From: Sanguinoderma infundibulare
Lineage: Eukaryota; Basidiomycota; Agaricomycetes; Polyporales; Polyporaceae
Reading direction: 5' to 3'
Assembly (NCBI GenBank): GCA_032821775.1
Contig: JAVLRN010000011.1
Span: forward strand, 124,001 to 188,000
DNA length: 64,000 nt
A program made the position numbers and the translations under genes. The notes under the pieces are model-generated. The model was given only the letters and a program-made list of their open reading frames with translations, was not told the origin of the DNA and did no database searches. Below are positions 36,264 through 48,126 of this stretch, in pieces (within the stretch, counting starts at the first letter, position 1; each line of letters begins with the position of its first letter).

Positions 36264-39228
36264 ATGCTTTTGCCCCTCGACTGCAGGTTTTGGCGTCGTG
36301 GACGTTCGCTATCACATCTTCCATCCCACAGTGTATAATTACGTTCGCTTCCCGCGGTATGTCGAGAGGATTGTATTCGCTCTGCTTCGATATCTGCGGT
36401 GCTCACAACGATCGATACGACGGGTCCACAAGGTCCATCTGCGGTCTAGTTTCCACGAGGCTTCGATAGAACCTCCAATTAGTGTAGCAGCAACTTCGGA
36501 ACCCCACTTGTCTCGACTTTCTGTCGGACCGTCTGGAATCCCCGGGCTCCCCTTGGACGACGTGAACGCTTTCGTTATCCCGCAGGGACGATGACGACGA
36601 GTGCACCCGCTGAAAGCAGCTAGTCGAGCATGCTCAGTTCCTCCAAAACTTTGGATCGCGCGGCGCAGCTGCGGTAGCGGACCAAATCACTTGTCTTACC
36701 TGCGATCTTTCACCTTCCTGGCTCACAGCTGTTTCTAGGCCACCCAGTTGCGCGACCCTGCACGCACGAATTCCGGCACTAACTGTCGCCGGGCGTTGAA
36801 TAGTTTCCTGGCGACGGCTCCATCGCGCTGGCGCGCCGACGTCCCCCTGGGCTTGAGCGCGTTCTAACCCCTTGAATGCACTCCTCACTCGCACACTTCA
36901 GCAGGTCCGACAGTCGTGCCCGAGCACTGCACGCCCTGTCCAGAAGCACTCCAGGGTGATGGGGATGTCGGGCGCATCGACGTTCTGACATCCAGCCAAC
37001 GGGCCCCGCCCGACGTGACGTCGACGATGTAACGAGCCCCCCGCCCCCTCCGGCTGGATCTGGCGGCACCAGGGACCGTCCGCAGGCCACGGTGGAGTGC
37101 CGCCTCGCTCGTGGTCGACATCCGCCAATCACGAATCGATCCACCGACGGGCAGCGACGGACCCGCAGCTGACCTCACCCGGGGACGCCTGCCGCCGAGC
37201 CGGAAGCGTAATCGGTTTAACCAAGAAGCATCCGGTAGCCGAGGGTGTGTATACTGAACGCCAGCGCTTCTGCCGCGGTTCTTCGCCGCTGTCACGGGGG
37301 GCGTATGGGGGCCGGCTCGTTCGTCAGCAGACGCGTTCCGCCGGCTGGGTTCGGGACAGGTGTTCAAGTTGATGTTTGTGGCTCTCGCTGCTGCGGTGTG
37401 GGTGACGTGTTGTGGGGGGGAAGGCAACATTTCACCCGAATGGCCCATTGGCGACGGGGCGGGCCCAGGTGTCGGCGTCGCTGCCAGGCGACCGACGTAC
37501 GGCGTCTGATGCTGGCGTCCTCAGGTTTCTATCAGGCCCCCGCTGCCCGATCGTCCAGCGTCGCGGGTAGCGGGTGCAGCTAGACGTTTGCCATTAAGAA
37601 TGCCGGAAAGGGCTGCAGGCACTGGCACCTGCAAGCTAGTAGGTTCTGACGGGCGCGGTCTTGTGTACCTTTCGTGCTTCGAACGCCATTGGCGTCGATG
37701 GGGTCGTCTGGTGAACGTTACGGAACGCGTTCGGTGGGCCTCATCCGGAACGTTACGTTGTGGTCTTCCGAAGAGAGCATGTGGTCCTCGATATCAACTA
37801 GCAGATATCGGGAAGCCCGGGAGGAGACGTTGGCAGATCTGCTGGGCTTTGGGCGGGGTTCTCGTGCAGGACTTGCCTTTTTCGTTCCCGCGATGGCTTC
37901 CGTCTGCACGCGTGCTGTCTCGTGCTGCCAGGGACCGGAGGGGATCACGTTGAGATGCGAACGGTCTGCCCTCTTCCAGCCCCTCCGTGCAGGGTCATCG
38001 CAGGGGCACGGTCTCGTAATGGGGTTCTGATCCATCATCTGCTGAGCGACGTGCATGCACTTGAGTGGTTGCTGATAAGTAGCAAAGTTCAAGCGTAGCA
38101 AAGTTCAAGCGTACAAAGTTCAAGCGTATCAAAATTCAAGCGTGGCAAAGTTCAAGCCGCCAGCTTGGAACGGTTAGGCAGCAGAAACCCAACCCTCGCG
38201 CTTCGGACCGATCAATGTACTTTGGATGGTTGCAGTGACGGCGTTGCCTAGACCGCTGGCCAGTTGGGTTCTCTGTCGGAGTTGGAGGGTGTGCGTAGCA
38301 GACGGTGATTACAGTGGAGTAGGTACCCCAAGTTTATAATTGCTTCCGTGTGGTAGATGGAAGGCGAAGGCCCAATCATCAAATGCCTCCAGAACCACCC
38401 TCAATCGTTGGCCCGGATCCATGCCGTTGCCGATCCCACAGAACATTGACGAAACGTGCTACTCCGGGGAACATGATGTTCTTGCGAGTTGCTAGCCGCG
38501 TCGAGCAAGGTGGCCCCGATGTCCTCTGCACCCTTCCTGTGCACCCTTGCATTTGGCAAGTAAATGAGCTGAAATGGGAAGGTAGGGAACGCCTCGCCTG
38601 CACCAACGCGATGGTGCTAGGAACATCTCTCTGCCACGACAGTCGGGCCAGATGGTGTCAGAACTACGCCCACTGCGGCCCACATTCCCATGCGGTGCAC
38701 GAATAACAGTCAAGACATGTGTAAGGCTGCATGTATGAAGCGGCGTCCCGATGGGAGGAGAACACCTCGACTCATCTGCACCACTGGTCAGTGACTGCCA
38801 TTGGAACCGTCCTTCAGCTTCATGTGCGATGCACGTATCTCTATGCTATACTTGAACGCGGGGCAACATACATGGATTGGACCCGGGACCCGAGGCCTTC
38901 TGTTCGAAGCTGCATTGATTGATCTTCTTCTGCCTCATGCGCAACTTGCACACGGTTGGTGCGAGGCAGAGACGGGCACACTGTTGTCGCAATGTCCTTG
39001 AGCGGTGAGTATCGACTTCAACATTGACTACGACTGGTTTCGGGTTGTCGGGGGCGGGGATGGAGACGTTGGTCATTGCGGAGAGACTCACTCAGACTGC
39101 GGGGTGTGCCGAGTCAGCGGGGCGCGCCTTGGCGCTTGGCGTGTGTGCCGCGCCGAGTGCGCGGCTGCCTGGCGGGTGCCGTGAACCCGAGGCGGCTGAG
39201 CTCTCTGTCGACGACCACGGCATGCTCA
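36264..39228. other. 3.0 kb stretch without a supported gene
   Basis: Open frames of up to 187 codons are present on both strands but overlap one another and show no family signature. The only distinct structure seen is the tandem repeat at 38081-38157. Confidence 0.5.
38081..38157 (+). repeat. five-copy 16 bp minisatellite
   Basis: The unit AGCAAAGTTCAAGCGT is repeated five times with slight drift (copies start at about 38081, 38097, 38113, 38128 and 38144; the third is 15 bp). It lies in intergenic DNA. Confidence 0.85.
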
Positions 39229-42175
39229 ATGTCGCGCCCGCTCACCCTCCACGTATCCGCCCTCAACGACGCAGAGTACGCCCGCTACACCTCCTCTCTC
39301 CACGACATCCTCGACTACGATGCCAGCCGGCCGCCCGACTACGATAAGATCGCCCTCGGAGTCCGCGAAGCACGAGCATGGCTGAGGGGCCGCTATCCCA
39401 CACTCGCGTCCAACACGCTCGACTCGGTGCGTCCCTGTCCTCATCCGGGCTCGGTCGTGCCTCACCATCTCAGCTGCAGATCCTCCGGCTCTTCTCGCCC
39501 GAGTTAGGAGCCGCAGATACATTGAGCGGCGGCCAGTTCTTTGCCGTCCTGCGGCTCGTGTCCCATGTGCTTGGTGGCAAGGAGATGGACCCCACCCTCG
39601 TCTTCGTCCAAGGTATGTCCGTGCCTTCTGCTTGCTGCGTTCCGACTGCAGTCCGTTCGAGCATGACGCTCCGCCCTATATGTCTTCCACGGGTCCCCCT
39701 GTCGTGCATTGGGAAGGTTCCCAGGCTCATTAGACGAGCGGGAGCTTTCTCGTGCGGGTGGTGGAGGTCATCGTGTTTGCGTGAGATCCGCGAGCTGCGC
39801 CGGCTGCGTTCGACGACTACTGCGGCATCGACCTACCGAACACGGTGTCCCATCGTTGTCGCAGGGTTATCCCGGGCGACATTCGACAATGGCTTTGCGC
39901 AATGTCTCATGGTGATCACATTCAAAGCGTATCGCGGAATTCGCGTTACGTGCTTGTTGCCTCGATATCATCGCATACAACCGGCTTGCGACCACTATGA
40001 GACGCTAAGCAATACCTTTGTCGCAAGTGGCCAAAGATGACAATGTGTTCGAAATGCGACGAAGTGTGCCATAGCTCATTGTCCTCGGTGAGACGTAAAT
40101 GTGTCACTTGACATACGAGCACTTTGGGGCATCGAAATCGACATTTCTGCCGTGAGCAAAGGCCGGGGAAATGATGATGTTTACCACAACTTCCCGTAGC
40201 AAGGAAAGCCCTTGCAAAGGCTCGTTTCCTCCCACTGCTACGCGGGCTTAGCCGACAACTTGTCTTCGAGAGCCCCGCAGAGAGGCTGGCTCTACTTCGT
40301 GGATTGTTTCTGCATTTTTCGTTGGCGAGGAGGGTGCGATAGAGCCGTTGGGAGACAGCGGGGCGGAGGGACGAAGGTCGATCCCAGAGGAAATGGTGAC
40401 TTTCGTGCGCCGTGTTTTCTTCGTGTTGCTGTCCTTGCCTTCTATGCTATTCGAAGCGGCGGACTGAATCCTTTCTGTATTTAGCGTATCCTGATGAACG
40501 CAGGTCTCGTCCCCCAACCCCTCTCGGCAAGCAATCTCGAGTATCATCTCCGGTACAGAATCCTTTCTTCGTCAATGGCACCCTTAATCCCCAGTCCGCG
40601 CCTGCGACTTCGTCGACCATGCCTACACCTGCCAAACCGCCGCCTCCCTCTCTTCCGCCGAAGCCAACAAACCCCTTCTTGAAGCGAAGAGGTTCTCAGG
40701 ATCTTCCGCCTCAGTCTGCGCCCGCAGGTGTAGCTGTTTTCCCCGGTAGTGGTACGCGTCCTGCGGACAGCAAGATACCCCCATTACCCCCTCGGAAGCC
40801 ACCCGTACTGCCGCCTCCCCGACATGTATCTATGAATCAGCAGCAGCCGCAGGCAAATCGTGAATTGCCTCCACCTGTTCCCACCGTCCTGCACACGACC
40901 CGCAACGTCGCGATCCCGCACACGACGAATACTCTTATCCAGCAATCTCTGCAGGCGACGCGAATTGCACAAAGTTTGAAGCAAGCGGAGCAAAAGCTCG
41001 AGCAAGAGCGCATCATGGAGGTCCTGAGGAGCAGCTCCGATTCGAGCGGCTCCGGACGGCGCGTGCGCAGCATTAGCCCCAGCAAAAATGTGAGCTCTTC
41101 TGCTTCGTCTGCTGGATCTACCAGCTCCGCCGACCGTACCGCAGTTCGCAATCCGGTCCCCAAACTACCGCCACGGCGGAATCTCAGCCCGACTGCCTCG
41201 ACCGCCGCTTCTGCCCGATCTTTCGAGCAGGTCGCAACGGCTTCTCTATCTCCTCTCAAGCGTGCCGCCCTGGTTCCGGCTTCTACGAATGGTGCCGCAT
41301 CCGAACCACCCCAGCGACGGTGCGCGTCATCGCCAACTAATACCCCGCCGAGACCGCTCTCGGAACTCCCGCCCGATCCTCCGCCGACGCACCCCGACCG
41401 CAAGCCCTCCGCACTCGCGCTCGGCGTAGACATGGATCGTGCAACGCCAGGGAGCGCGAACGCGTCTCCTCGCGTTGGCCGATCGCGATCTCTGCATCAT
41501 CCCTCGCCCCCACCGGTGCCCCCACCGCCGCGTCGGAAACGGCCAGAAAGCGCACAGCTCACGCCGACGTCTTCATCTTCACCGTTTGACTCGCCGTTCG
41601 AGAAGCCGCCGACGCCGCCGCCGTCAAACCTGCGCCTCTCGCGGCACCTCTCGCTGTCCTCAAACAAGCGTGATCTGGACAGGGAGCGAGAGCGGGACAG
41701 GGAGCGCAATTGGGAGACGTTCTCGGACTCGCCGCTGGGGACGACGCTGCACAAGACGTTCTCGAACCTCTCGCAGCGCGCACAGCCGGCGCTGGACACA
41801 GCGCGTTACAAGGCTGAGGGCGCGTTCTCGCGGCGCGGGTTCGTCCAGCATGGATCGCGTGGGCCTGGAGGGTGGATGCGGGAGGAGGGCGAGAAGCGCC
41901 TGATAGACGATGTGGACGATGTGGACGTGGCGAGCCCGCCTGAGGTGGATTTGGACGAGGCGGACAGCAGTGTGGATCAGAACGGGAGCGGGAGCAACGG
42001 GAACGGGAGCAGGGACGGCGAGAACGAGGGGGTGGAGGAGCGCGCGAGGCGGTGGCAGCGGAGCGGGGTGGACGTCGCGATCGTGGATGCGAGCGGGGGA
42101 AGGGGCGGGAAGAGGATGGTGCTGGAGAGGGACGATTTGAAGTGGCCCGCGGGCGAAGGGTGGAGACCGTTATAA
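39229..42175 (+). CDS. EH-like domain, proline-rich adaptor protein
   Basis: Three exons are inferred: 39229-39426, 39479-39613 and 40485-42175, giving about 670 residues. The N-terminal about 110 residues (MSRPLTLHVSALNDAEYARY to LSGGQFFAVLRLVSHVLGGKEMDP) resemble an EH (Eps15 homology) domain, a paired EF-hand that binds NPF peptides in endocytic adaptors. The remainder is disordered, with polyproline stretches (KPPPPSLPPKP, PPPVPPPPRRK), NPF-containing segments (QNPFF, TNPFL), a coiled-coil-like QSLKQAEQKLEQERIMEVL, and a conserved-looking C-terminus ending WPAGEGWRPL. A role in endocytosis or polarity is inferred. The second intron would be 871 bp, very long for this genome. Confidence 0.7.
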
Positions 42176-43535
42176 TCAAGCTAGGGATTCGAGGATGAGG
42201 CCTAGGGAAGAGAAGATCCGTCAGGCGCTGCTCCGAGAGCCGCCACTGGAATAGTACGTCCGTGCACGCGCTGTATTGATACATACATCCATACCGTTTT
42301 TCCGCATCTCGCATTTCGTCTTGTCGATGTTTTGCCCTACCTACCTAGTACCTCTACTATCGTGGACTATATGTATATGGATACACACACGCTCTACGTC
42401 TCTACGCTCATAACTGGGTTACGTACGCTAAAGCTAGATTTCGAAGCGGCGCGCGGTAGCTTGCTTAGAACAGAACATGTATCATAAGTCGTTTTCCCGT
42501 CCGGTCTACTTCAAGTCATTTCGAGTTCAGTCGAGGCTCGTGGACTCCCCGGAGTGTCTCCGAGATATCGGAAATTCCTGTGCGACGCCGTGCACTACCG
42601 CAGTATGTTTGCAGGATCGACCTCGGCTTGGACGGTTGTCTTGTCTGCGCGATATCTTGTCCGAGCGACGGGGTTAACCATGAGTAGACGAGCAAGACTC
42701 AGGTGACGTCACGCCACAATCGTGATCTGACAGTGACACCGGTTCGTTCCGAATGGCGGCAGCGCCGAACGCACCTTGACCACGGACGACCACGAGCACT
42801 TGGTTCGCTTACCAACAGCTAATGTACCTCTCTATGCATCTCATCGATGCCCTGGCGTCGACCTGGGAGCACGAGTATATGTGAGCACGAGATGGGAGGA
42901 TCTGCATGATGCCAGCGGCAACTTGCGACTAGTAAGAACGCGTTTCCATCTTTCCCCTCTGTTCATGCCGTTAACGCACCAACTCGGATATGCTGCAGGG
43001 CTGCGCGATGCGATGAGATGGCAGATGATGACTTGTCCCACAATTGGCTGGACTGGGCACTCTGATGTCCCGTGCTCGCCCGTTTCTGGACGACAGCCTG
43101 CCTTGCCTTTGTTTTCTCTGTTTGCAAGCTACTCCTCGCGAGCGCGCGGATGGGCGATCAATCTTCACCCCGCTTCCGACGATTCTAGGTGGCCCATGAC
43201 AGGCACGTTTCCCAAGTTCTTCGCGCGTCAGAAGGTCATCAGGACATGTGTCACCGGCTTGTTTTTTTTCCGTCTCCGTACTTACTGATTTTCATGTGGG
43301 TATGGTCGGTCACACGCGGCAGCGATTGTTCCGACGGAGCTGCTTGCTTGTGACTTGTACGTCATGCCAGTATAAAACCCGCGGACGAATGCGAGCGATT
43401 AGCTTTGACTCTCCTTTGTCCAATGGTTCTCATCCATGCCCATTTTGAAAGGAAGAGGATTTGTTGAAGTTCATCCGTTGACTGCTTTGTTTCAGAAGCG
43501 CCAGGGGGTCCCCTGTTGTTCCGCAGGCTAAGCCT
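42176..43535. other. intergenic, no gene supported
   Basis: 1.36 kb between two plus-strand genes. A 170-codon plus-strand frame at 42776 shows no recognisable domain. Confidence 0.5.
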
Positions 43536-44660
43536 ATGGGCTTGCCGATAGAATTGTGGATCGACATTCTACACAGAGCACAATACGACGATGGCGTCGC
43601 TCGATCCAAATGGATCAAGAAATACGCTCTAGTGTGTGGGGCTTGGAGGTGCCATGCGCAACAGCTCTTGTTCGCACACGTCGTCCTGCGCGGCTCTGTT
43701 CATTGCAAGACCTTCGTCAACGGCTTGCGGTCCATCACAGATGGGGGACACGCGGAGATGCTCAGATGTTCAGTCCAGATTCTCTCCATCGCGATGGATC
43801 ACCAGGACACATACGTCGAAGCCATCCGCCTGCGTTCGAACTTACAGGAGCCCGACCTCTGCCTGTACCACGCCTCATTCCGTCCAGGCATCCTCGCTAA
43901 ACTCAGATCACCACCGGGTCTCCGAGCTCTCCGAGTTCGCGCTCATCACTACATAGTGCTCTTCCAACTTCTCACGCGCTTCCCCGGCATCGCATATCTC
44001 AAGGTCGACTGCAGCGGCGCGCAAGAGCTTTTCCCTGACTTGTCCCATCCACCTCCTCCGTGGCACCTCCGCGAGCTTCGGTATACCAACTTGCGCCGTG
44101 GCACACATGGCTTTGTCGAGTGGGCAGTGTCCGGAAGCGCATCTGTATCGCGGGAGACTCTTCAAGTCCTTCACGTGCAATCCATGTCCTTCGATCCATC
44201 TTCGGTTTCGACCCTAGGGCTCACCCGACTGCACTCGCTGTACGTCCCTTGTGTCACAGACGGGGACGATCTCTCGCAGTTGGCCCAGCTCCAAGAAATC
44301 GGAATGACCTGCCCACCTCCACCGGCATTCCTCCCGCTACCTCCCGGGATCCGCCATCTATCCCTTCATCACCTCGAGAAGGGCGATGTGGAAGACGTCC
44401 TTGCTGCCTTCGGGGAATATTACGAGGAATCTGACAAAGCGCTCCGCGTCGTGACCTACCACCGGAGCTGCGAAGATAAAGAGGACTTGCTGGAGGACGT
44501 CCGGATGCTGCACGACTTCCTTCAAGCGCGCGATATCGAGCTTCGGCCGATGGATCCCCCGTACGGATATTACGCTTGCGAGGAGAGTTCCTCGGTACCC
44601 GCGCCATGGACGAGTTCAAAGGATACATCTCGCTCACTCGGAGTCGCGTCCCGCGATTAG
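43536..44660 (+). CDS. F-box protein
   Basis: A single open frame of 374 residues begins MGLPIELWIDILHRA, a clear F-box start (LP.EL...I...), with ALVCGAWRCHAQQLLFAHVVLRG completing the domain at about residues 2-50. The rest has Leu-rich spacing (LRALRVRAHHYIVLF, LQVLHVQSMSFDPSS, IRHLSLHHLEKGD), as in the degenerate leucine-rich F-box proteins that are hugely expanded in agaricomycetes. It should bind Skp1 in an SCF ubiquitin ligase. Substrates are unknown. No intron is needed. Confidence 0.85.
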   Translation: MGLPIELWIDILHRAQYDDGVARSKWIKKYALVCGAWRCHAQQLLFAHVVLRGSVHCKTFVNGLRSITDGGHAEMLRCSVQILSIAMDHQDTYVEAIRLRSNLQEPDLCLYHASFRPGILAKLRSPPGLRALRVRAHHYIVLFQLLTRFPGIAYLKVDCSGAQELFPDLSHPPPPWHLRELRYTNLRRGTHGFVEWAVSGSASVSRETLQVLHVQSMSFDPSSVSTLGLTRLHSLYVPCVTDGDDLSQLAQLQEIGMTCPPPPAFLPLPPGIRHLSLHHLEKGDVEDVLAAFGEYYEESDKALRVVTYHRSCEDKEDLLEDVRMLHDFLQARDIELRPMDPPYGYYACEESSSVPAPWTSSKDTSRSLGVASRD

Positions 44661-45599
44661 CGGATACCGTTCCAACCAATCTATGCGTAGCCTCGCCCAG
44701 CCCCGCTGTCGTTGCGCCGTCCGCAGCCGCCACGCATCTGGAGGCGCTCCTCGAGCGAGCACCCCCGAAACAGACGATCGCGCACAAGATCGTGCGGTCG
44801 ACGAAGAGGGCGCTGGCGAGCACGAGCGGGCTCCCGCCGCTAGCACTTGCCAAAGGCTGACCGTGGAACGTTCGACCCTCGAGTACTTGCCCCTACTTAT
44901 GGAGGCCACTTTATCATGTCCTCCCCTTAGTAGACGTATGTGGGGTTTAACTTTTGCCGATACCGAGCCGTTGCTGTACATACGCGCTGTCCATCGCCGC
45001 AGTATGTAAGTTAGCCGCTGACAGATCATGTCGTTAGCCTTGCGTGGGGCGACGGGGGTGCCGCGATTGAACGCGATTTAATAAAGAACGTCAATTCACG
45101 GCGCGATCGCAGGCCAACTCACCCGACGTCGCTCGCTTAATAGAATCGGAAGTTCGAGATCCCGTTAATTTTGAGGCGGCCACAGGCTCCGAGTCCGCGT
45201 CTTGCTGTTCCTCTGCACGTCAGACTCAAGGTTTACCGGTACCGAACACCCGGGAGCGATAGTACTTACATGGTATGCGTGACCCTCAGGGCTTTCGCTT
45301 GGGCGACGACTCGGACCGCCTGCGAAGCCTCTCGGACTTCGAGGGTCAGACCTTAAGTATTACACTTCCTCGGGCGAGCACACCATTTTCCTAAACTTCG
45401 TCAACGCAATGTCAATTTTCCGCATGACCCGGTATGAAAGTAAAATATGACGCATGAGCAACGGGAACAGTGTACTGCTAAGTGTACTAACCTTAAACTG
45501 TAGGTGTCTATCCTCGCGCGTCGTCGCCAACAAAGCGCTGCTAAAGTAGGGTTAGGGTTAGAGACGTTTTAACTCGGATTAGCGCTAGATCTAGATATA
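44661..45599. other. intergenic, contains telomere-like repeat
   Basis: No gene is recognised between the F-box gene and the decayed gene at 45.6 kb. A short TTAGGG repeat lies at 45547-45561. Confidence 0.5.
45547..45561 (+). repeat. interstitial telomere-like TTAGGG repeat
   Basis: The sequence TAGGGTTAGGGTTAG holds two and a half copies of the usual fungal telomere unit. It is short enough to be chance or the trace of a repaired break. Confidence 0.5.
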
Positions 45600-46266
45600 T
45601 TCCTCACCGTTCTAATACAACCGCCTCTCGCTTGTCGTTGGGCGGCCAGAACGTCCTCCACCCATTGCCTGAAGACCTGCGACGGCGCTTGCGGGGCTGC
45701 GCTCCTGCTCTGTGACGCTGGTTGAAAGACAGAGAGGCCTGGTTCTGGATTCTGCCAGTTTGGAAGGAGGTCGAGTTCGAGAAATTGCAGTAAGGGCGAG
45801 CGTGCTCATTTGCTTTGTTCGGTTTCCACTGACTCGGATGGGATTTCTCTCTAGACTTTACTACGAACTAGGGCCCCATCTGTGGAGCGACAGGGACGCT
45901 TACTACACTCCGATGGAGGCATCCCGTGTCGTAGGACCAGACACTTGGTAGTGCTTCTCGCCTCATGGTAACCCGAAAACCGCAAAGGGTCCTGGAGAGG
46001 ATTTCCGGAGCATTCTTCACCCCGGCGCCCTCTTCTGCGCCCCAGACCATTTCGTAGACGCCGTCGAATACGGCCGAATACTAATACCTGTGTCTAAAGA
46101 GTTCCACCGCTTCTTATTCGCGTCAAAACGCGACGACGTGACGAACCCGATGCCGTGGCAGCCGCTGTTCCGCTATGACGTCCCCACCCTCTTCCTCCGC
46201 CGCGTTCTGCAGCACGCTTCCGGGAGAAGACTCGGACGACGGGTGAACGGGCTGCTCTCATGGTGA
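45600..46266 (+). pseudogene. decayed gene of unknown family
   Basis: A plus-strand frame reads SLGGQNVLHPLPEDLRRRLRGC, hits an in-frame TGA at 45713-45715, and continues LKDREAWFWILPVWKEVEFEKLQ. An excellent intron (GTAAGG to CTCTAG, about 45791-45854) then joins in frame to LYYELGPHLWSDRDAYYTPMEASRVVGPDTW. After a stop or unclear splice comes EDFRSILHPGALFCAPDHFVDAVEYGRIL and a run to QHASG and the stop at 46266. Composition and the good intron say coding. The internal stop and the unclear second junction say decay. No function is recognised. Confidence 0.45.
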
Positions 46267-47095
46267 AGTTCGCGCCTGTCCTTCTGCTGGTCTCTCTCGT
46301 TTGCTCACCGGCGGTGCTCGACGAGGGCGAAGTCGACGATGGTGATGAAACCCGAAGCCTCCAGCGAAGCGATGAAAGGCGACTGCGGGACACCGCTGGG
46401 GATTGAGTGTTAGGTGCAAGTTGTCGTCGTACGTCCTGCGGTCCGAATGGTTGTCATCATCACTGTGAAGTTGTCTATAAGCTTTGTGGATGGCGAAGCA
46501 TGGCTTCTAGTTTTATGTACGTTGCGCATGGCTCTCTGAACCTCCCAGAATTTGGGTTTGCTAGGGTGCGCATTGGTAAGGCCAATATGTAGCCTTCAAG
46601 TTTCCACCCTGACAGTTGTGTGCGGATCGTATTCGATTCAACCGATAAGTACTTTGTTGTACTTCGCTCTTTATCGCTTCAAATCTCAGCGTGTATAATG
46701 ATAACCCTTCTGTCAGTGATTCCTTGAGCGTGAGTGGTCGGATTCCGCCCCCTGGATGGTTGGACCGTCGGATGGGGTGATGGGATCGCAGTCGCCGTCC
46801 GTAGCGACCTCTTGCACGCCGCGTGAGGACGATGGGGGCCACGAGTCCCTGCGGAAGTCATCACTGTCAGCATGCCGGGAGGCGACGCGTCTTGCGGCGT
46901 GTCGTCCACTCTACAACTTGCCCGAGTAGGACAAGGGCCAGCCGCACCACATACGCAAGCTCCTGCCATCGACTGCTAGCGACCCGGCGCGATAGTGCAA
47001 CGGAAGCGTTCAAGACACCTATATAAAGTTCAGGCGTACACCGACATGGTACAGCACTCCGAACTCAAAGAGGCCCCACAAACCACAATACAACA
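46267..47095. other. upstream region of the first GST
   Basis: No coding region is seen. A TATA box lies near the end at 47022. Confidence 0.5.
47022..47027 (+). promoter_or_regulatory. TATA box of the first GST
   Basis: TATAAA in the context CTATATAAAGTTC, 74 bp before the ATG at 47096. All three GST genes here have such a box at 74-88 bp. Confidence 0.7.
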
Positions 47096-48060
47096 ATGGC
47101 CGAGACCAAGAGGATCACCTTGTACGCAGCCGTGGTAAGCTCACCATTTAGCGGTCCCCATCTTCATCGCGTCTGACAGCCAGCAGGACTCCCCGTTCCC
47201 CCACAGGGTCCGTCTCGCCCTAGAGGAGGCCCGGGCGACGTACGACACCATCTGGATCGACCTCGTCGAGAAACCCGAATGGTACGAGCAGAAGGTCTAC
47301 CCTGGTGAAGGCAAGGTGAGCCCCCGCCCCAAGAGGTAAACCCGCTGCCAGCACGCTTCCCCATCCCTGACCCATCTCGCAGGTCCCATACCTCGTCTAC
47401 GGCGGGCCCAAGCTCAACCCGGAAGAAGCCCCATCCGCAGACGCCGTCCGCATCCCCGAGTCCCTCCTCATCCTCGAGTTCCTCGCCGATCTCTTCCCCG
47501 CCGCGCGTCTCCTCCCCGCAGACCCTGTCCAGCGCGCACACGCGCGCCAAGTCGCCCACGCCGTCGACAAGACCCTCCTCCCGGCGTGGTTCCCGACGAT
47601 CTTCATGGGCGCGCCCACAGACGGCCTCTTCGCCGCACTCGACGCCTTCCAACGCAAGCTGCCCCCCACCGGCTTCGCTGCGGGCGAGGAGTGGTCGATC
47701 GCCGATGCGGCCGTCGTCCCGATCCTGCTCAGGATGGAGCACCTCTGGCGTCTGAAGCCGTTCACGATCCCCGCTGGCGAGGCAGAGAAGGCGCTCGAGA
47801 CGTACAACTCGCCGCGCTTCGCGCGCCTGCGGCAATACGTCGAGGACAACAAGAGGCGGGAGAGCGTGAAGAGGACATGGGACGAGGTGCGTCGTGCCAC
47901 AAAGTGCGGGTCGCGCGTGGGTTCCGGACGCTGACTTGGAGTGGACGTGCAGGACGCGGTCGCGCATCACGTTGGTCGACGCGTGGAGAGGCTGAAGAAA
48001 ACGGGGATCATCAACTCGAACATACGTTTGCCTGTGCCTCCTGCTGAGCAGGGCGTGTAA
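47096..48060 (+). CDS. glutathione S-transferase, GSTFuA type
   Basis: Four exons (ATG at 47096, [13 protein letters not shown]; exon 2 from about 47190; exon 3 about 47383-47886; exon 4 about 47953-48060) give about 255 residues. The thioredoxin-like half has [22 protein letters not shown] with the likely catalytic Ser, [12 protein letters not shown] and [10 protein letters not shown] helical C-terminal half follows ([35 protein letters not shown]). This organisation is that of fungal class A GSTs, enriched in wood-decay fungi, which bind or conjugate plant phenolics and other electrophiles. The end ([18 protein letters not shown]) is longer than in the tandem pair at 59-62 kb. Sequence divergence from that pair suggests an older duplication. 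Confidence 0.88.
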
Positions 48061-48126
48061 CGATTCGTGTGCAATGCGGGCTGTTTGACAGGGGTTCGGA
48101 ATTGAGCTGCGTAAAGGGGAATGTTC

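Noticed and set aside
36779..38101. several overlapping frames in the 36-38 kb region
   Set aside because: No similarity, no credible splice sites, all overlapping one another.
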